NCBI RefSeq assembly: GCF_014646015.1
Contig: NZ_BMMQ01000003.1
Coordinates: 372,001 to 436,000, forward strand
DNA length: 64,000 nt
From: Microbacterium nanhaiense
Lineage (GTDB): Bacteria > Actinomycetota > Actinomycetes > Actinomycetales > Microbacteriaceae
Reading direction: 5' to 3'
A program made the position numbers and the translations under genes. Below are positions 27,884 to 36,826 of the stretch, in pieces. Under the pieces are notes generated by a model. That model worked only from the letters and a program-made list of their open reading frames with translations. It searched no databases and was not told the DNA's origin. How positions within the stretch are numbered: the stretch's first letter is position 1; the number at the start of each line of letters is the position of its first letter.

Positions 27884-28980
27884 CGCAGCGCGCCATGGGG
27901 ATCGGCTTCGTCGGGGCCGGAATGATCTCCGACACCTATCTCGAGCATCTCGCGCAGTTCCCCGAGGTCGAGGTCGTCGCGGTCGGCGACATCGACGCCG
28001 GGCGCGCGGCGGTGCAGGCCGCGAAGCACGACGTCCCGGTGTCGGGCACGCCGGACGAGGTGCTCGCGCACCCGGACGTCGAGCTCGTCGTGAACCTCAC
28101 GATCCCCGCGGTGCACGCCGAGGTGTCGCTCGCCGCGATCGAGGCCGGCAAGCACGTCTGGAGCGAGAAGCCCATCGCCACGGCCTTCGCCGATGCGCAG
28201 CGGCTGCTCGCGCGCGCCGAGGAGAGGGGGCTGCGCGTCGGCATCGCCCCCGACACTGTCCTCGGTCAGGGCGTGCAGAGCGCGCTGCGCGCGATCCGCT
28301 CGGGCGTGATCGGTCAGCCGATCGCGGCCTACACGGCCATGATGACGCTCGGGCCGGACAAGTGGCACCCGAACCCGGACTTCTTCTTCCAGCCGGGCGC
28401 CGGGCCCGTCCTCGACATGGGGCCGTACTACCTCACCACGCTGGTCAACGTCTTCGGCTCGGCGGCGCGCGCATCGGCCTTCGGGCTCGCGTCGACGCCG
28501 ACGCGCCGGGTCGTGGAGGGGCCGCGCGCGGGCGAGGAGTTCCCCGTTCTCATCCCCACTCACGTGAACGCGAACCTCGAGTTCGTCGACGGCGGCACCT
28601 CGTCGAGCGTCTTCAGCTGGGAGTCCTCGCTCGTGCGCATGGGCGTGGTCGAGATCACCGGCACCGAGGGCACCCTGTCGATCCCGGATCCCAACATGTT
28701 CGAAGGTCCGCTGCGGGTCATGCGTCCGGGATCCGAGCAGCGCTGGGAGGATCTGCCCGTCGAGGGCACGATCGGCGGGCGCGGCCTCGGCGTGCTCGAC
28801 ATGGTGCGGGGGATCCGGTCAGGCCGCCCCCACCGGGCCTCCGGTGAGATCGGCCTGCACGTGCTCGAGACCATGCTCGCGATCGAAGAATCGGTTCGCA
28901 CGGGGCAGACGATCGATATCGCCAGCCGCATCGACCGTCCCGAGCCGATCCCGGAGGGGTGGACGCCCTACGAGGCGTAG
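27880..28980 (+). CDS. Gfo/Idh/MocA family sugar oxidoreductase
   Basis: A 366-residue NAD(P)-dependent enzyme. The N-terminal Rossmann fold shows GFVGAGMISDTYL and the family EKP motif (WSEKPIATA); the C-terminal alpha/beta domain carries DMGPYYLTTLVNVFG, the site of the catalytic histidine/lysine in relatives, although here the usual H is replaced by Y-Y. It is translationally coupled to the isomerase-like gene. Such pairs often oxidise and rearrange sugars at C1 or C3, as in inositol or 3-keto-glycoside pathways. The substrate is unknown. Its 3' end overlaps the end of the convergent bxlR-like gene by 13 bases. Confidence 0.86.
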   Translation: MTQRAMGIGFVGAGMISDTYLEHLAQFPEVEVVAVGDIDAGRAAVQAAKHDVPVSGTPDEVLAHPDVELVVNLTIPAVHAEVSLAAIEAGKHVWSEKPIATAFADAQRLLARAEERGLRVGIAPDTVLGQGVQSALRAIRSGVIGQPIAAYTAMMTLGPDKWHPNPDFFFQPGAGPVLDMGPYYLTTLVNVFGSAARASAFGLASTPTRRVVEGPRAGEEFPVLIPTHVNANLEFVDGGTSSSVFSWESSLVRMGVVEITGTEGTLSIPDPNMFEGPLRVMRPGSEQRWEDLPVEGTIGGRGLGVLDMVRGIRSGRPHRASGEIGLHVLETMLAIEESVRTGQTIDIASRIDRPEPIPEGWTPYEA

Positions 28981-29990
28981 GGAGCCGTCGTACCCCGCAC
29001 GATGAGTTCGCTCGGCATCCGCACGTGCTCCGCGGGTGCGCCGTGGTCGATCATGCGCACGAGCAGTTCGACCGCGGCGTGCCCCATCTCGGTGAGCGGC
29101 TGGCGCACCGTCGTGAGGGGCGGATCCGTGGCCACGGCCGCGGGGATGTCGTCGAAACCGACGATCGAGAGGTCTTCGGGGATCCGGATGCCGCGCTCGC
29201 GCGCCACGGACATCGCCTCGATCGCCGACACGTCGTTGGCGGCGAAGATCGCGGTGGGGCGCTCCGGTGCGTCGAGCAGGCGCGCCGCCGCCCGCGCGGA
29301 TTCCTCGGGGGAGTAGCCGCCCTGGGCGACCAGTTCCTCGTCGAGGGCGATCCCTGCGGCCGCGAGGGCCTCCCGGTAGCCGACGGCGCGCAGCCGCGCA
29401 GACTCGAGGTCGTCGCGGCCGCTGAGGTGCGCGATGCGCGTGTGTCCGAGGCTCAGCAGGTGCTCGGTCGCCCGGGCGCCGCCGCGGCGGTTGTCGACGT
29501 CGACGACGGCGGGCCCGACGGGGCCGGTGTGCGGGTCGATCGACACGATCGGCACGCCCGCGCCCGGCAGCGCGACGGTCGGGGTGACGACGATCGCGCC
29601 GTCGATGAGGGTTCCGCCGAGGCGCGACAGTGAGCGCGCCTCCCAGCCCTCGTGCGAGCCGGATGAGACGGCACCCGCGTAGGCGAGGACGTCGTAAGCG
29701 GTGCCGCTCAGCGACTCGGACACGCCGCGCAGCAGCTCGAGCGCGAAGGGTTCGAACTCCGCCACGAGCACGCCGATGACGTGCGTGCGCTGTCTGCGCA
29801 TCGACGTGGCGACGAGCGAGCTGGCGTATCCGAGCTCCGAGACGACGCGCATGACGCGTTCGTGCGTCGCCGCGGCGACGCCGTAGCGCCCGTTGATGAC
29901 CTTCGACACCGTGGCGACCGAGACGTCGGCGGCGCGCGCGACGTCGGTGATCGTGGCGCGCCCTCGGGGGGCGTCATCGGGGCTGCTCAT
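28968..29990 (-). CDS. bxlR: LacI-family repressor, BxlR-like
   Basis: A 340-residue LacI protein: helix-turn-helix ITDVARAADVSVATVSKVING, hinge helix SSLVATSMRR, ligand-binding domain with GFDDIPAAVATDPPLTTVRQP near the end. It is divergent from a binding protein-permease-permease-GH3 operon, the same arrangement as bxlR-bxlEFGA of Streptomyces, where BxlR represses xylobiose uptake. A perfect 20-base palindrome in the intergenic region is its likely operator. The gene symbol rests on synteny and family, not on a demonstrated orthology. Confidence 0.87.
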   Translation of the reverse strand: MSSPDDAPRGRATITDVARAADVSVATVSKVINGRYGVAAATHERVMRVVSELGYASSLVATSMRRQRTHVIGVLVAEFEPFALELLRGVSESLSGTAYDVLAYAGAVSSGSHEGWEARSLSRLGGTLIDGAIVVTPTVALPGAGVPIVSIDPHTGPVGPAVVDVDNRRGGARATEHLLSLGHTRIAHLSGRDDLESARLRAVGYREALAAAGIALDEELVAQGGYSPEESARAAARLLDAPERPTAIFAANDVSAIEAMSVARERGIRIPEDLSIVGFDDIPAAVATDPPLTTVRQPLTEMGHAAVELLVRMIDHGAPAEHVRMPSELIVRGTTAPYAS

Positions 29991-30043
29991 AGTTCCTCCA
30001 CGCTAGTCGGCAGCGGCGCGTGGCGCGGGAACCGCCGTATGTA

Positions 30044-30063
30044 AAACGTTATCGATAACGTTT
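30044..30063. promoter_or_regulatory. BxlR-like operator, perfect 20-bp palindrome
   Basis: AAACGTTATCGATAACGTTT reads the same on both strands. It lies between the divergent LacI and binding-protein genes and overlaps the -35 (TTGACA, 30062-30067) of the rightward promoter, so occupancy would block transcription. Confidence 0.75.
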
Positions 30064-30090
30064 GACATCGTGCCACACTCCTGTCAGAGT
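30062..30090 (+). promoter_or_regulatory. bxlE promoter
   Basis: TTGACA (30062-30067), 17 bases, CAGAGT (30085-30090). The -35 is perfect and the -10 matches three of six. The -35 overlaps the palindromic operator by two bases. Confidence 0.5.
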
Positions 30091-30149
30091 CGTACAGGCA
30101 CGGCGGCCGTCCGCCCCGTGCGCACCCGCACTCAACGAGGAGAACTGCA

Positions 30150-31430
30150 ATGAACGTGCGAAAGACCTGGCTCGCCGCACTCGCGACGGCGTCCGTCGCG
30201 ACCCTCGCCCTCGCCGGTTGCTCCGGCGGGAGCGAGCCCGCCGATGACAACGCCCTCGAGATGTGGCACAACTCGACGACCGGCGACGGCAAGGCCTATT
30301 GGGACGAGGTCGCGGCCGCCTTCGAGGAGGAGACCGGCGTCAAGGTCACCATGACGTCCGTGCAGAACGAGGACATGGACGGCAAGCTCCAGACGGCGTC
30401 GAACTCGGGCGACATGCCGGACGTCTTCATGGCTCGCGGAGGCGGCAAGCTCGCCGACTTCGTCGACGCCGGCGTCGTGAAGGATCTCACCGAGCTGATC
30501 TCCGACGACGCCCACGCCGCCTATGGCGAGGCGTCCTTCAGTGCCTTCACGGTCGAGGGCGCGACCTACGGTATGCCCGTCGCCGTGCTCCCGCAGGGCA
30601 TGTTCTACAGCGAAGACCTCTTCGCCGACGCCGGCATCACCGAGGAGCCCGCGACGATCGACGAGCTGAACGACGCGGTCGAAAAGCTCAAGGCGTCGGG
30701 CGTCGAGCCCATCGCCCTCGGCGCGAAGGCCGCATGGCCGGCGGCGCACTGGTACTACGGCTTCGCGCTGCGCGCCTGCGCCGAGGACGTCCTGCAGAAC
30801 ATCGCCGTGGATCTCGACTTCAGCGACCCGTGCTGGCTCCAGGCGGGGCAGGACCTCGTCGACTTCGCCGCGACCGAGCCCTTCAACAACGGCTTCCTCA
30901 CGACCGACGCGCAGGAGGGCGCGGGATCCTCGGCGGGCCTGATCGCCAACCACAAGGCCGGCATGGAGCTGATGGGCGGCTGGAATGCGGGCGTCATCGG
31001 ATCCCTCACGCCCGACGGGCAGCCGCTCGCCGATCTCGGCTGGTTCCCGCTTCCCGCAACCGACGGGGGAGCGGGCGACCCCACGGCGATGATGGGCGGC
31101 GTCGACGGCTACGCCTGCTCGGCCGACTCGCCCAGCACCTGCGAGGACTTCCTGAACTTCTTCGCTCAGGCGGAGTGGCAGGAGAAGTACGCCGACGCCT
31201 TCGACGCGATTCCCGCATCGAAGGAGGCCCAGTCGGCCGTGACCGACCCGGCCCTGCAGGAGATGATGGCGGCCTACAACGAGGCCAGCTACATCGTGCT
31301 CTGGCTCGACACCCTGCTCGGTCAGAACGTCGGCAACGCGCTCAACGCGGCCGTCGTCGAGACGCTGGCCGGATCCGGCACCGCCGAGTCGATCGTCGAC
31401 GCGGCCACGCAGGCGGCGGCGCGCGGTTAA
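30150..31430 (+). CDS. bxlE: xylobiose/xylo-oligosaccharide ABC binding lipoprotein, BxlE-like
   Basis: A 426-residue family 1 extracellular solute-binding protein. The N-terminus has two positive charges, a hydrophobic core and the lipobox LALAGCS, so it is exported and lipid-anchored. The domain pattern (LEMWHNSTTGDGKAYWDE, MPDVFMARGGGKL, ELMGGWNAG) is that of CUT1 sugar-binding proteins. It leads a four-gene operon with two permeases and a GH3 beta-xylosidase and is divergent from a BxlR-like repressor; by analogy with Streptomyces it captures xylobiose. GAGGAG lies upstream of the ATG. Confidence 0.88.
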   Translation: MNVRKTWLAALATASVATLALAGCSGGSEPADDNALEMWHNSTTGDGKAYWDEVAAAFEEETGVKVTMTSVQNEDMDGKLQTASNSGDMPDVFMARGGGKLADFVDAGVVKDLTELISDDAHAAYGEASFSAFTVEGATYGMPVAVLPQGMFYSEDLFADAGITEEPATIDELNDAVEKLKASGVEPIALGAKAAWPAAHWYYGFALRACAEDVLQNIAVDLDFSDPCWLQAGQDLVDFAATEPFNNGFLTTDAQEGAGSSAGLIANHKAGMELMGGWNAGVIGSLTPDGQPLADLGWFPLPATDGGAGDPTAMMGGVDGYACSADSPSTCEDFLNFFAQAEWQEKYADAFDAIPASKEAQSAVTDPALQEMMAAYNEASYIVLWLDTLLGQNVGNALNAAVVETLAGSGTAESIVDAATQAAARG

Positions 31431-31433
31431 GCA

Positions 31434-32408
31434 ATGACCGAGACTGCAACACTCGTGGCACCGGCCGGGGCGGCTCGACGCGCCCCGGCCCGGCCGGACT
31501 GGCGGAAGCGGGGTGAGATCACTCTGCTCGCGGGGCCCGCGATCATCGTCTTCGTCACCTTCGTGATCCTGCCCGTCGTGATGGCCGCCTTCTACGGCTT
31601 CTTCCGCTGGAAGGGCTTCGGTTTCCCCGACGACTTCGTCGGGCTCGACAACTACATCGCCATCCTGCAGGACCCGACCTTCCGCTCGGCGGTCGGCCAC
31701 AACTTCTTCATCGTCATCGCGTCGCTGATCCTGCAGGGCCCGCTCGCGATCCTCTTCGCGCTCCTGATGAACCAGAAGATGCGCGGGCGCAGCCTCATCC
31801 GCGTGCTGATCTTCGTGCCCTACGTGATCAGCGAGGTCGTCGTCGGCACGGGCTGGTCGCTCATGCTGCAGGACGCCGGTGCCCTGAACTCGCTCCTCGA
31901 GAAGGTCGGGCTGGGGTCCTGGGTGCAGTCGTGGATCGCGAGCCCCTCCATCGCGATGGGCACGCTCATGTTCATCATCAGCTGGAAGTACATCGGCTTC
32001 GCCGTGATCCTCATGCTGGCGGGCCTCCAATCGATTCCCGAGGAACTGTACGAGGCGGCGGCGATCGACGGCGCCAGCTTCTGGCAGACCCAGTGGCGGA
32101 TCACGCTGCCGCTGCTCGCGCCGACGATCCGGATCTGGGCGTTCTTGTCGATCATCGGATCGCTGCAACTCTTCGACCTCGTCAACATCATCTGGGGCCA
32201 GTACGTCGCGGCGACGGCCGGCACCTCGACGATGGCGACCTACATGTACCTGAACGGGCACCTCGCCGGAAACTACGGCTTCGGCAACGCCGTCGCGGTG
32301 CTCCTGTTCCTCATCTCGCTCGTCGTCGCCCTCGTCTACCAGCGATTCGCGCTGAATCGCGATACGGCGGGCGCGCTCACGGGCGACGGCGGAAGGAAGA
32401 AGCGATGA
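31434..32408 (+). CDS. bxlF: xylobiose ABC importer permease, BxlF-like
   Basis: A 324-residue CUT1 permease of the UgpA/MalF group: cytoplasmic N-terminus, six hydrophobic helices and the EAA loop PEELYEAAAIDGASFWQTQW that docks the ATPase. It starts three bases after the bxlE stop codon and overlaps the next permease by four bases. It pairs with the 32405-33271 product to form the membrane channel. The repeated pairing with a GH3 xylosidase supports xylobiose or short xylo-oligosaccharides as cargo. Confidence 0.9.
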   Translation: MTETATLVAPAGAARRAPARPDWRKRGEITLLAGPAIIVFVTFVILPVVMAAFYGFFRWKGFGFPDDFVGLDNYIAILQDPTFRSAVGHNFFIVIASLILQGPLAILFALLMNQKMRGRSLIRVLIFVPYVISEVVVGTGWSLMLQDAGALNSLLEKVGLGSWVQSWIASPSIAMGTLMFIISWKYIGFAVILMLAGLQSIPEELYEAAAIDGASFWQTQWRITLPLLAPTIRIWAFLSIIGSLQLFDLVNIIWGQYVAATAGTSTMATYMYLNGHLAGNYGFGNAVAVLLFLISLVVALVYQRFALNRDTAGALTGDGGRKKR

Positions 32409-33271
32409 CCGCGACCGCAACCGCGATCCGTGCCGTGCGGCCGCGCCGTGGCACGGCCCACACCGCCGGACCCTGGGTCTACCTGATGGCGACGATCCTC
32501 GTGGCGATCTGCATCGGACCGGTGCTGTACGTCATCATCGGCGGCTTCCGCACGAACGCGCAGATCACGCAGGATCCGTCAGGCTGGCCCTCGCCGTGGG
32601 TGCTCGGCAACTACGGCGATGTGCTCGCGAGCGGCGAGTTCTGGCTCGCAATGGGCAACTCCACGATCTCCGCGGGCGTCACGACGATCGGAACGGTCGT
32701 GCTCGGCGTCATGGCGAGCTACGTCATTGCGCGCTACGACTTCCTCGGCAAGGGAGCGATGTACTCGCTCTTCGCGGCGGGCCTGATGTTCCCCGCGACC
32801 GTGGCGATCACGCCGCTGTACCTGCTGATCCGCAACCTCGGCCTCGTCAACTCGCTCGGCGGCATCATCCTGCCGCAGATCGCGTTCGCGCTGCCGACAA
32901 CGATCATCATCCTCGTCCCCTTCCTCCGGGCGATTCCGAAGGAGCTCGAGGAGGCCGCCGCGATCGACGGCGCGAGCCGTCTCGGCTTCTTCTGGCGCAT
33001 GGTCATTCCCCTGAGCCTGCCCGGGGTCATCACGGTCGCGATCCTCTGCTTCGTCACGACCTGGAACGGGTACATCCTGCCGCTGTTCATCCTGAGCGAC
33101 CAGTCGCTCTTCACACTGCCGCTCGGCGTGCAGAACTTCGCCTCGCAGTACTCGGTCGACACTGCCCGGGTCCTCGCCTACACCTCGCTGTCGATGATCC
33201 CCGCGCTGGTCTTCTTCAGCCTCTTCGAGAAGCGCATCGTCGGCGGCCTCACCGGCGCCGTGAAGGGATAG
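32405..33271 (+). CDS. bxlG: xylobiose ABC importer permease, BxlG-like
   Basis: A 288-residue CUT1 permease of the MalG/UgpE group with six hydrophobic segments and an EAA loop PKELEEAAAIDGASRLGFFW. The ATG at 32405 forms an ATGA overlap with bxlF; the open frame continues far upstream inside bxlF but only this start gives a normal permease N-terminus. The C-terminal KRIVGGLTGAVKG is typical. Four bases separate its stop from the GH3 start, so the whole operon is tightly coupled. Confidence 0.9.
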   Translation: MTATATAIRAVRPRRGTAHTAGPWVYLMATILVAICIGPVLYVIIGGFRTNAQITQDPSGWPSPWVLGNYGDVLASGEFWLAMGNSTISAGVTTIGTVVLGVMASYVIARYDFLGKGAMYSLFAAGLMFPATVAITPLYLLIRNLGLVNSLGGIILPQIAFALPTTIIILVPFLRAIPKELEEAAAIDGASRLGFFWRMVIPLSLPGVITVAILCFVTTWNGYILPLFILSDQSLFTLPLGVQNFASQYSVDTARVLAYTSLSMIPALVFFSLFEKRIVGGLTGAVKG

Positions 33272-33275
33272 TCCA

Positions 33276-35531
33276 GTGACCGTATCGACCCGCGTGCAGG
33301 ATCTGCTCGCACGGATGACGCTCGACGAGAAGGTCGCGCAGCTCGTCGGGTTCTGGCTCGACCAGGACGGTGAGGTCGTGGCGCCGCTCGCCGACGAGAT
33401 GGCGACCGCCGACGGGCGCTCCCTCGCAGACATCACCCGCCACGGCATCGGGCACTTCACCCGCGTCTACGGCACCCGACCGGTGGATCCGGCGGCGCGC
33501 GCCGCGTGGCTCGTCGACGAGCAGCGGCGGCTCGTGCGCGAGACGCGGCTCGGGATCCCCGCACTCGTGCACGAGGAGTGCCTGACGGGGCTCGCGGCGT
33601 GGAAGGCCGCGACCTTCCCGACGCCGCTCGCCTGGGGCGCCTCCTTCGACGCGGCCCTGGTCGAGGAGATGGCGACGTCGATCGGCGAGTCGATGCGCCG
33701 ACTGGGCGTGCACCAGGGGCTCGCGCCCGTGCTCGACGTCGTCCGGGATCCGCGGTGGGGTCGCGTGGACGAGTGCATCTCCGAGGATCCGTACCTCGTA
33801 GGCACGGTCGGAACGGCGTACGTGCGCGGCCTGCAGGCGGCGGGCGTGCACGCGACGCTGAAGCACTTCCTCGGCTATTCGGCCTCGCAGGCCGGTCGCA
33901 ACCACGCGCCTGTGCACGCCGGTCCGCGCGAGATCGCCGATGTGTTCCTGCCTCCCTTCGAGATGGCGCTGCGCGACGGCGGGGCGAAGAGCGTGATGAA
34001 CAGCTACACCGAGATCGACGGGGTACCCGTCGCCTCCTCCCCGGAGCTGCTCACCGATCTGCTGCGCGGTGAACTCGGATTCGAGGGGGTGGTGGTCGCC
34101 GATTACTTCGCCGTCGCGTTCCTGGAGAAGACCCACGCGCTCGCGGCGGACCGCGGGGAGGCCGCGGCGCTCGCGCTCGCCGCGGGCATCGACGTCGAGC
34201 TGCCGTCGGGCGACGCGTACCTCGAGCCCCTGATCGAGAAGGTGCGGGCGGGCGAGGTGCCCGAATCTCTCGTCGATCGCGCCGTGCTGCGCGTGCTCGC
34301 GCAGAAGGAGGAGCTCGGTCTGCTCGATGCCGAAGCCTTCGACGCCGACGCCCCCGCGACGATCGACCTCGATACCCCGCGCCATCGCGACATCGCGCGC
34401 CGGCTCGCCGAGGAGTCGGTCGTGCTTCTCGCCAACGACGGTGCGCTTCCGCTCGCGCCGGGCGCGCGCGTCGCCGTCATCGGTCCGAACGCCGACCGCG
34501 CCGAGGCCCTGCAGGGGTGCTACTCGTTCGCCAACCACGTGCTGGCTCATCACCCGGGCACCCCGATCGGTGTCGAGATGCCGACCGTTCGGGAGGCGCT
34601 CGCCGGTGCCTTCGAGGTCGAGTACGCGCTCGGCTGCGAGGTCGAGGGCACCGACCGCTCGGGATTCGCCGAGGCGGAGGCGGCCGCATCGGCGGCCGAT
34701 GTGGCGGTCGTCGTCGTCGGAGATCAGGCGGGACTCTTCGGGCGCGGCACGGTCGGCGAGGGAAACGACGCGGAGTCGCTGGATCTGCCTGGCGTGCAGC
34801 GCGAACTCGTCGAACGACTCGTCGCAACGGGCACGCCGGTTGTCATGGTGCTGTTGACGGGCCGTCCCTACGCGCTCGACTGGGCGCTCGGCGCGGGTGG
34901 GCCCGCTGCCGTCGTGCAGGCGTTCTTCCCCGGAGAGGAGGGCGGAAGCGCCCTCGCGCGGATCCTCTCCGGTGCGGTCTCGCCCTCGGGGCGCCTCCCC
35001 GTCAGCCTGCCTCGATCGGCCGGCGCGCAGCCCTATGGCTACCTCCATCCGCCGCTCGCCGGGCCGTCCGGGGTCACGTCGACCGACTCGACTCCTGTGC
35101 GACCGTTCGGCTTCGGCCTGTCCTACGCCTCCTTCGAGTACTCGGAGTTTGCCTGCTCGGTCGCGGAGTCGATCACGGCGCGTGTGACCGTGACGAACAC
35201 CTCGGACGTGGCGGGCGTCGAGGTCGTTCAGCTCTATGGGCACGACGTGGCCGCCTCCATCACGAGGCCCGTGGCACAGCTGCTCGGCTTCGCGCGCGTG
35301 CCGCTCGACGCCGGAGAGTCGCGCGTCGTCACCTTCGACGCGCCGCTGTCCCGCTTCGCGTTCCATGACCGCTCCATGGAGCGCGTGGTCGAGGCGGGCG
35401 CGGCCGAGGTGTGGATCGGCTCCGACGCGGCGACGGATGCGATCCCGCGCGTCACGATCGAGCTCCCGCAGCGCGCCATCACGGCAGCGGATCGACGGCT
35501 CGTCGAGGTGACGCTGTCCGAGGCGCGCTGA
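33276..35531 (+). CDS. bxlA: GH3 beta-xylosidase, BxlA-like
   Basis: A 751-residue GH3 enzyme that would split imported xylobiose to xylose. The catalytic barrel shows MTLDEKVAQL, DPRWGRVDEC, LKHFLGYSAS and the nucleophile in VVADYFAV (Asp276); the sandwich domain has VVGDQAGLFGRGTVGEG, where the general acid lies in relatives, and a fibronectin-III-like tail completes it. There is no signal peptide. The start is GTG at 33276. It is the last gene of the bxl operon, followed by a strong terminator. Family and synteny make beta-xylosidase most likely; beta-glucosidase is the alternative. Confidence 0.92.
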   Translation: MTVSTRVQDLLARMTLDEKVAQLVGFWLDQDGEVVAPLADEMATADGRSLADITRHGIGHFTRVYGTRPVDPAARAAWLVDEQRRLVRETRLGIPALVHEECLTGLAAWKAATFPTPLAWGASFDAALVEEMATSIGESMRRLGVHQGLAPVLDVVRDPRWGRVDECISEDPYLVGTVGTAYVRGLQAAGVHATLKHFLGYSASQAGRNHAPVHAGPREIADVFLPPFEMALRDGGAKSVMNSYTEIDGVPVASSPELLTDLLRGELGFEGVVVADYFAVAFLEKTHALAADRGEAAALALAAGIDVELPSGDAYLEPLIEKVRAGEVPESLVDRAVLRVLAQKEELGLLDAEAFDADAPATIDLDTPRHRDIARRLAEESVVLLANDGALPLAPGARVAVIGPNADRAEALQGCYSFANHVLAHHPGTPIGVEMPTVREALAGAFEVEYALGCEVEGTDRSGFAEAEAAASAADVAVVVVGDQAGLFGRGTVGEGNDAESLDLPGVQRELVERLVATGTPVVMVLLTGRPYALDWALGAGGPAAVVQAFFPGEEGGSALARILSGAVSPSGRLPVSLPRSAGAQPYGYLHPPLAGPSGVTSTDSTPVRPFGFGLSYASFEYSEFACSVAESITARVTVTNTSDVAGVEVVQLYGHDVAASITRPVAQLLGFARVPLDAGESRVVTFDAPLSRFAFHDRSMERVVEAGAAEVWIGSDAATDAIPRVTIELPQRAITAADRRLVEVTLSEAR

Positions 35532-35533
35532 CC

Positions 35534-35566
35534 CCCGGGGCGCCGCCGCACGGGCGGCGCCCCGGG
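35534..35566 (+). terminator. bxl operon terminator
   Basis: Perfect 14-base arms (CCCGGGGCGCCGCC and its complement) with a five-base loop, starting three bases after the bxlA stop codon. No T tract follows. Confidence 0.75.
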
Positions 35567-35603
35567 CCGCGATAAGCTTTCGCTCACAACCAAAGGGAGA
35601 GCG

Positions 35604-36746
35604 ATGGCGAGCGGATCGAGTGTCGAGGGCGTGCGGCGTGCGAATCTCGGGGCGATCCTGCGTCTCGTCCACCACCTCGGCCCGCTTTCGCGGGCGCGGC
35701 TCACGTCCGAGACGGGACTGAACCGGTCCACGATCGGCGGCCTGGTCACGACGCTCGCCGAGCACGGTCTCGTCCGCGAGCAGGATCCGGATCCCACGCG
35801 CCGCGTCGGGCGACCCTCGCCGACCGTCGTGCCGACCGACGACGTCGTCGCGATCGCCGCGAACCCCGAGGTCGACGCGCTCGAGATCGGCATCGTCGGC
35901 TTCGGCGGGCGCGTCCGCCAGCGCGTGCGGCTCGATACGGACTCCGTGCCGAGCCCCGAGGAGACCGCAGAGCGCATCGCGCTGGCGATCGACGGCTGGT
36001 CGGCGGGCGCGCTGCGCGGCGCCCGGATCCTCGGGATCGGGATCGCCGTGCCGGGCCTCGTGCGGGCCGCCGACCGGATCGTGCGAAACGCCCCGCATCT
36101 CGGGTGGCGGGACGTCGACCTCGCGCGCATGGTGACGGAGCGGACGGGCCTGGTCGCGGAGGTCGGCAACGACGCCTCGCTCGGAGCCGTCGCCGAGTGG
36201 GTGTTCGGTGCCGCGCGTGGGCACGACGATGTCGTGTACCTCAACGGCGGTGCGAGCGGCATCGGTGGGGGCGCCATCCTGGGCGGTGTGAGCGTCGGCG
36301 GTGTCAGCGGCTATGCCGGCGAGTGGGGCCAGAACCGGCCGAGCGTCGACGACGCCATCGACCGATGCGTCCCCGGCGGCACGCTCGAGGACGAGGTCAA
36401 TCGCGGCCGGCTCTTCGACGCCTACGGAGTGAGCGACGATCCGTCGCTTGCCGCGGGCCTCGCCCGGCTGCTGTCGGCCGAGGCCTCGCGGCAGCGGCGG
36501 ATCCTCGCGTCGACGCTCGCGAACGCGGCGAACACGCTGAACCCCTCGCGGATCGTGCTCGGCGGTTTCCTCGCCGCGCTGCGCGAGGCGGACGCCCGTG
36601 CCTTCGACGAGTCGGTGCGGGGGCAGATGCTGGCCGCACCCGCGGAGGACCTGACGCTCGCGCCGGCCGCGCTCGGCGCCGATCGCCTGCTGATCGGGGC
36701 CGCCGAGCTCGTCTTCGAAAGGCTGCTCGCGGATCCGGTCGTCTGA
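35604..36746 (+). CDS. ROK-family transcriptional regulator, zinc motif lost
   Basis: A 380-residue repressor of the XylR/NagC group. The N-terminal winged helix reads SRARLTSETGLNRSTIGGLV, followed by the ROK fold (IAVPGLV, EVGNDASLGAVAEW, GGASGIGGGAI). Where most ROK proteins have a histidine and a CxCGxxGC zinc cluster, this one has GQNRPSVDDAIDRCVPGG, with a single cysteine. AAAGGGAGAG precedes the ATG. It follows the bxl operon but has its own transcription unit after a terminator. Control of xylose genes is possible by family but not shown by the sequence. Confidence 0.86.
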   Translation: MASGSSVEGVRRANLGAILRLVHHLGPLSRARLTSETGLNRSTIGGLVTTLAEHGLVREQDPDPTRRVGRPSPTVVPTDDVVAIAANPEVDALEIGIVGFGGRVRQRVRLDTDSVPSPEETAERIALAIDGWSAGALRGARILGIGIAVPGLVRAADRIVRNAPHLGWRDVDLARMVTERTGLVAEVGNDASLGAVAEWVFGAARGHDDVVYLNGGASGIGGGAILGGVSVGGVSGYAGEWGQNRPSVDDAIDRCVPGGTLEDEVNRGRLFDAYGVSDDPSLAAGLARLLSAEASRQRRILASTLANAANTLNPSRIVLGGFLAALREADARAFDESVRGQMLAAPAEDLTLAPAALGADRLLIGAAELVFERLLADPVV

Positions 36747-36826
36747 GCGTCTTCTGCCGCGGACGAACCGAGAGCTCGCGGTCGACGCGAAACGGCGTCA
36801 CCCGCGGCGATCGGCGGAGGAGCGGT

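Noticed and set aside
36747-36826. Terminator between the ROK gene and the serine hydrolase
   Set aside because: Only a seven-base GCCGCGG/CCGCGGC pair with a long loop is present; not convincing.
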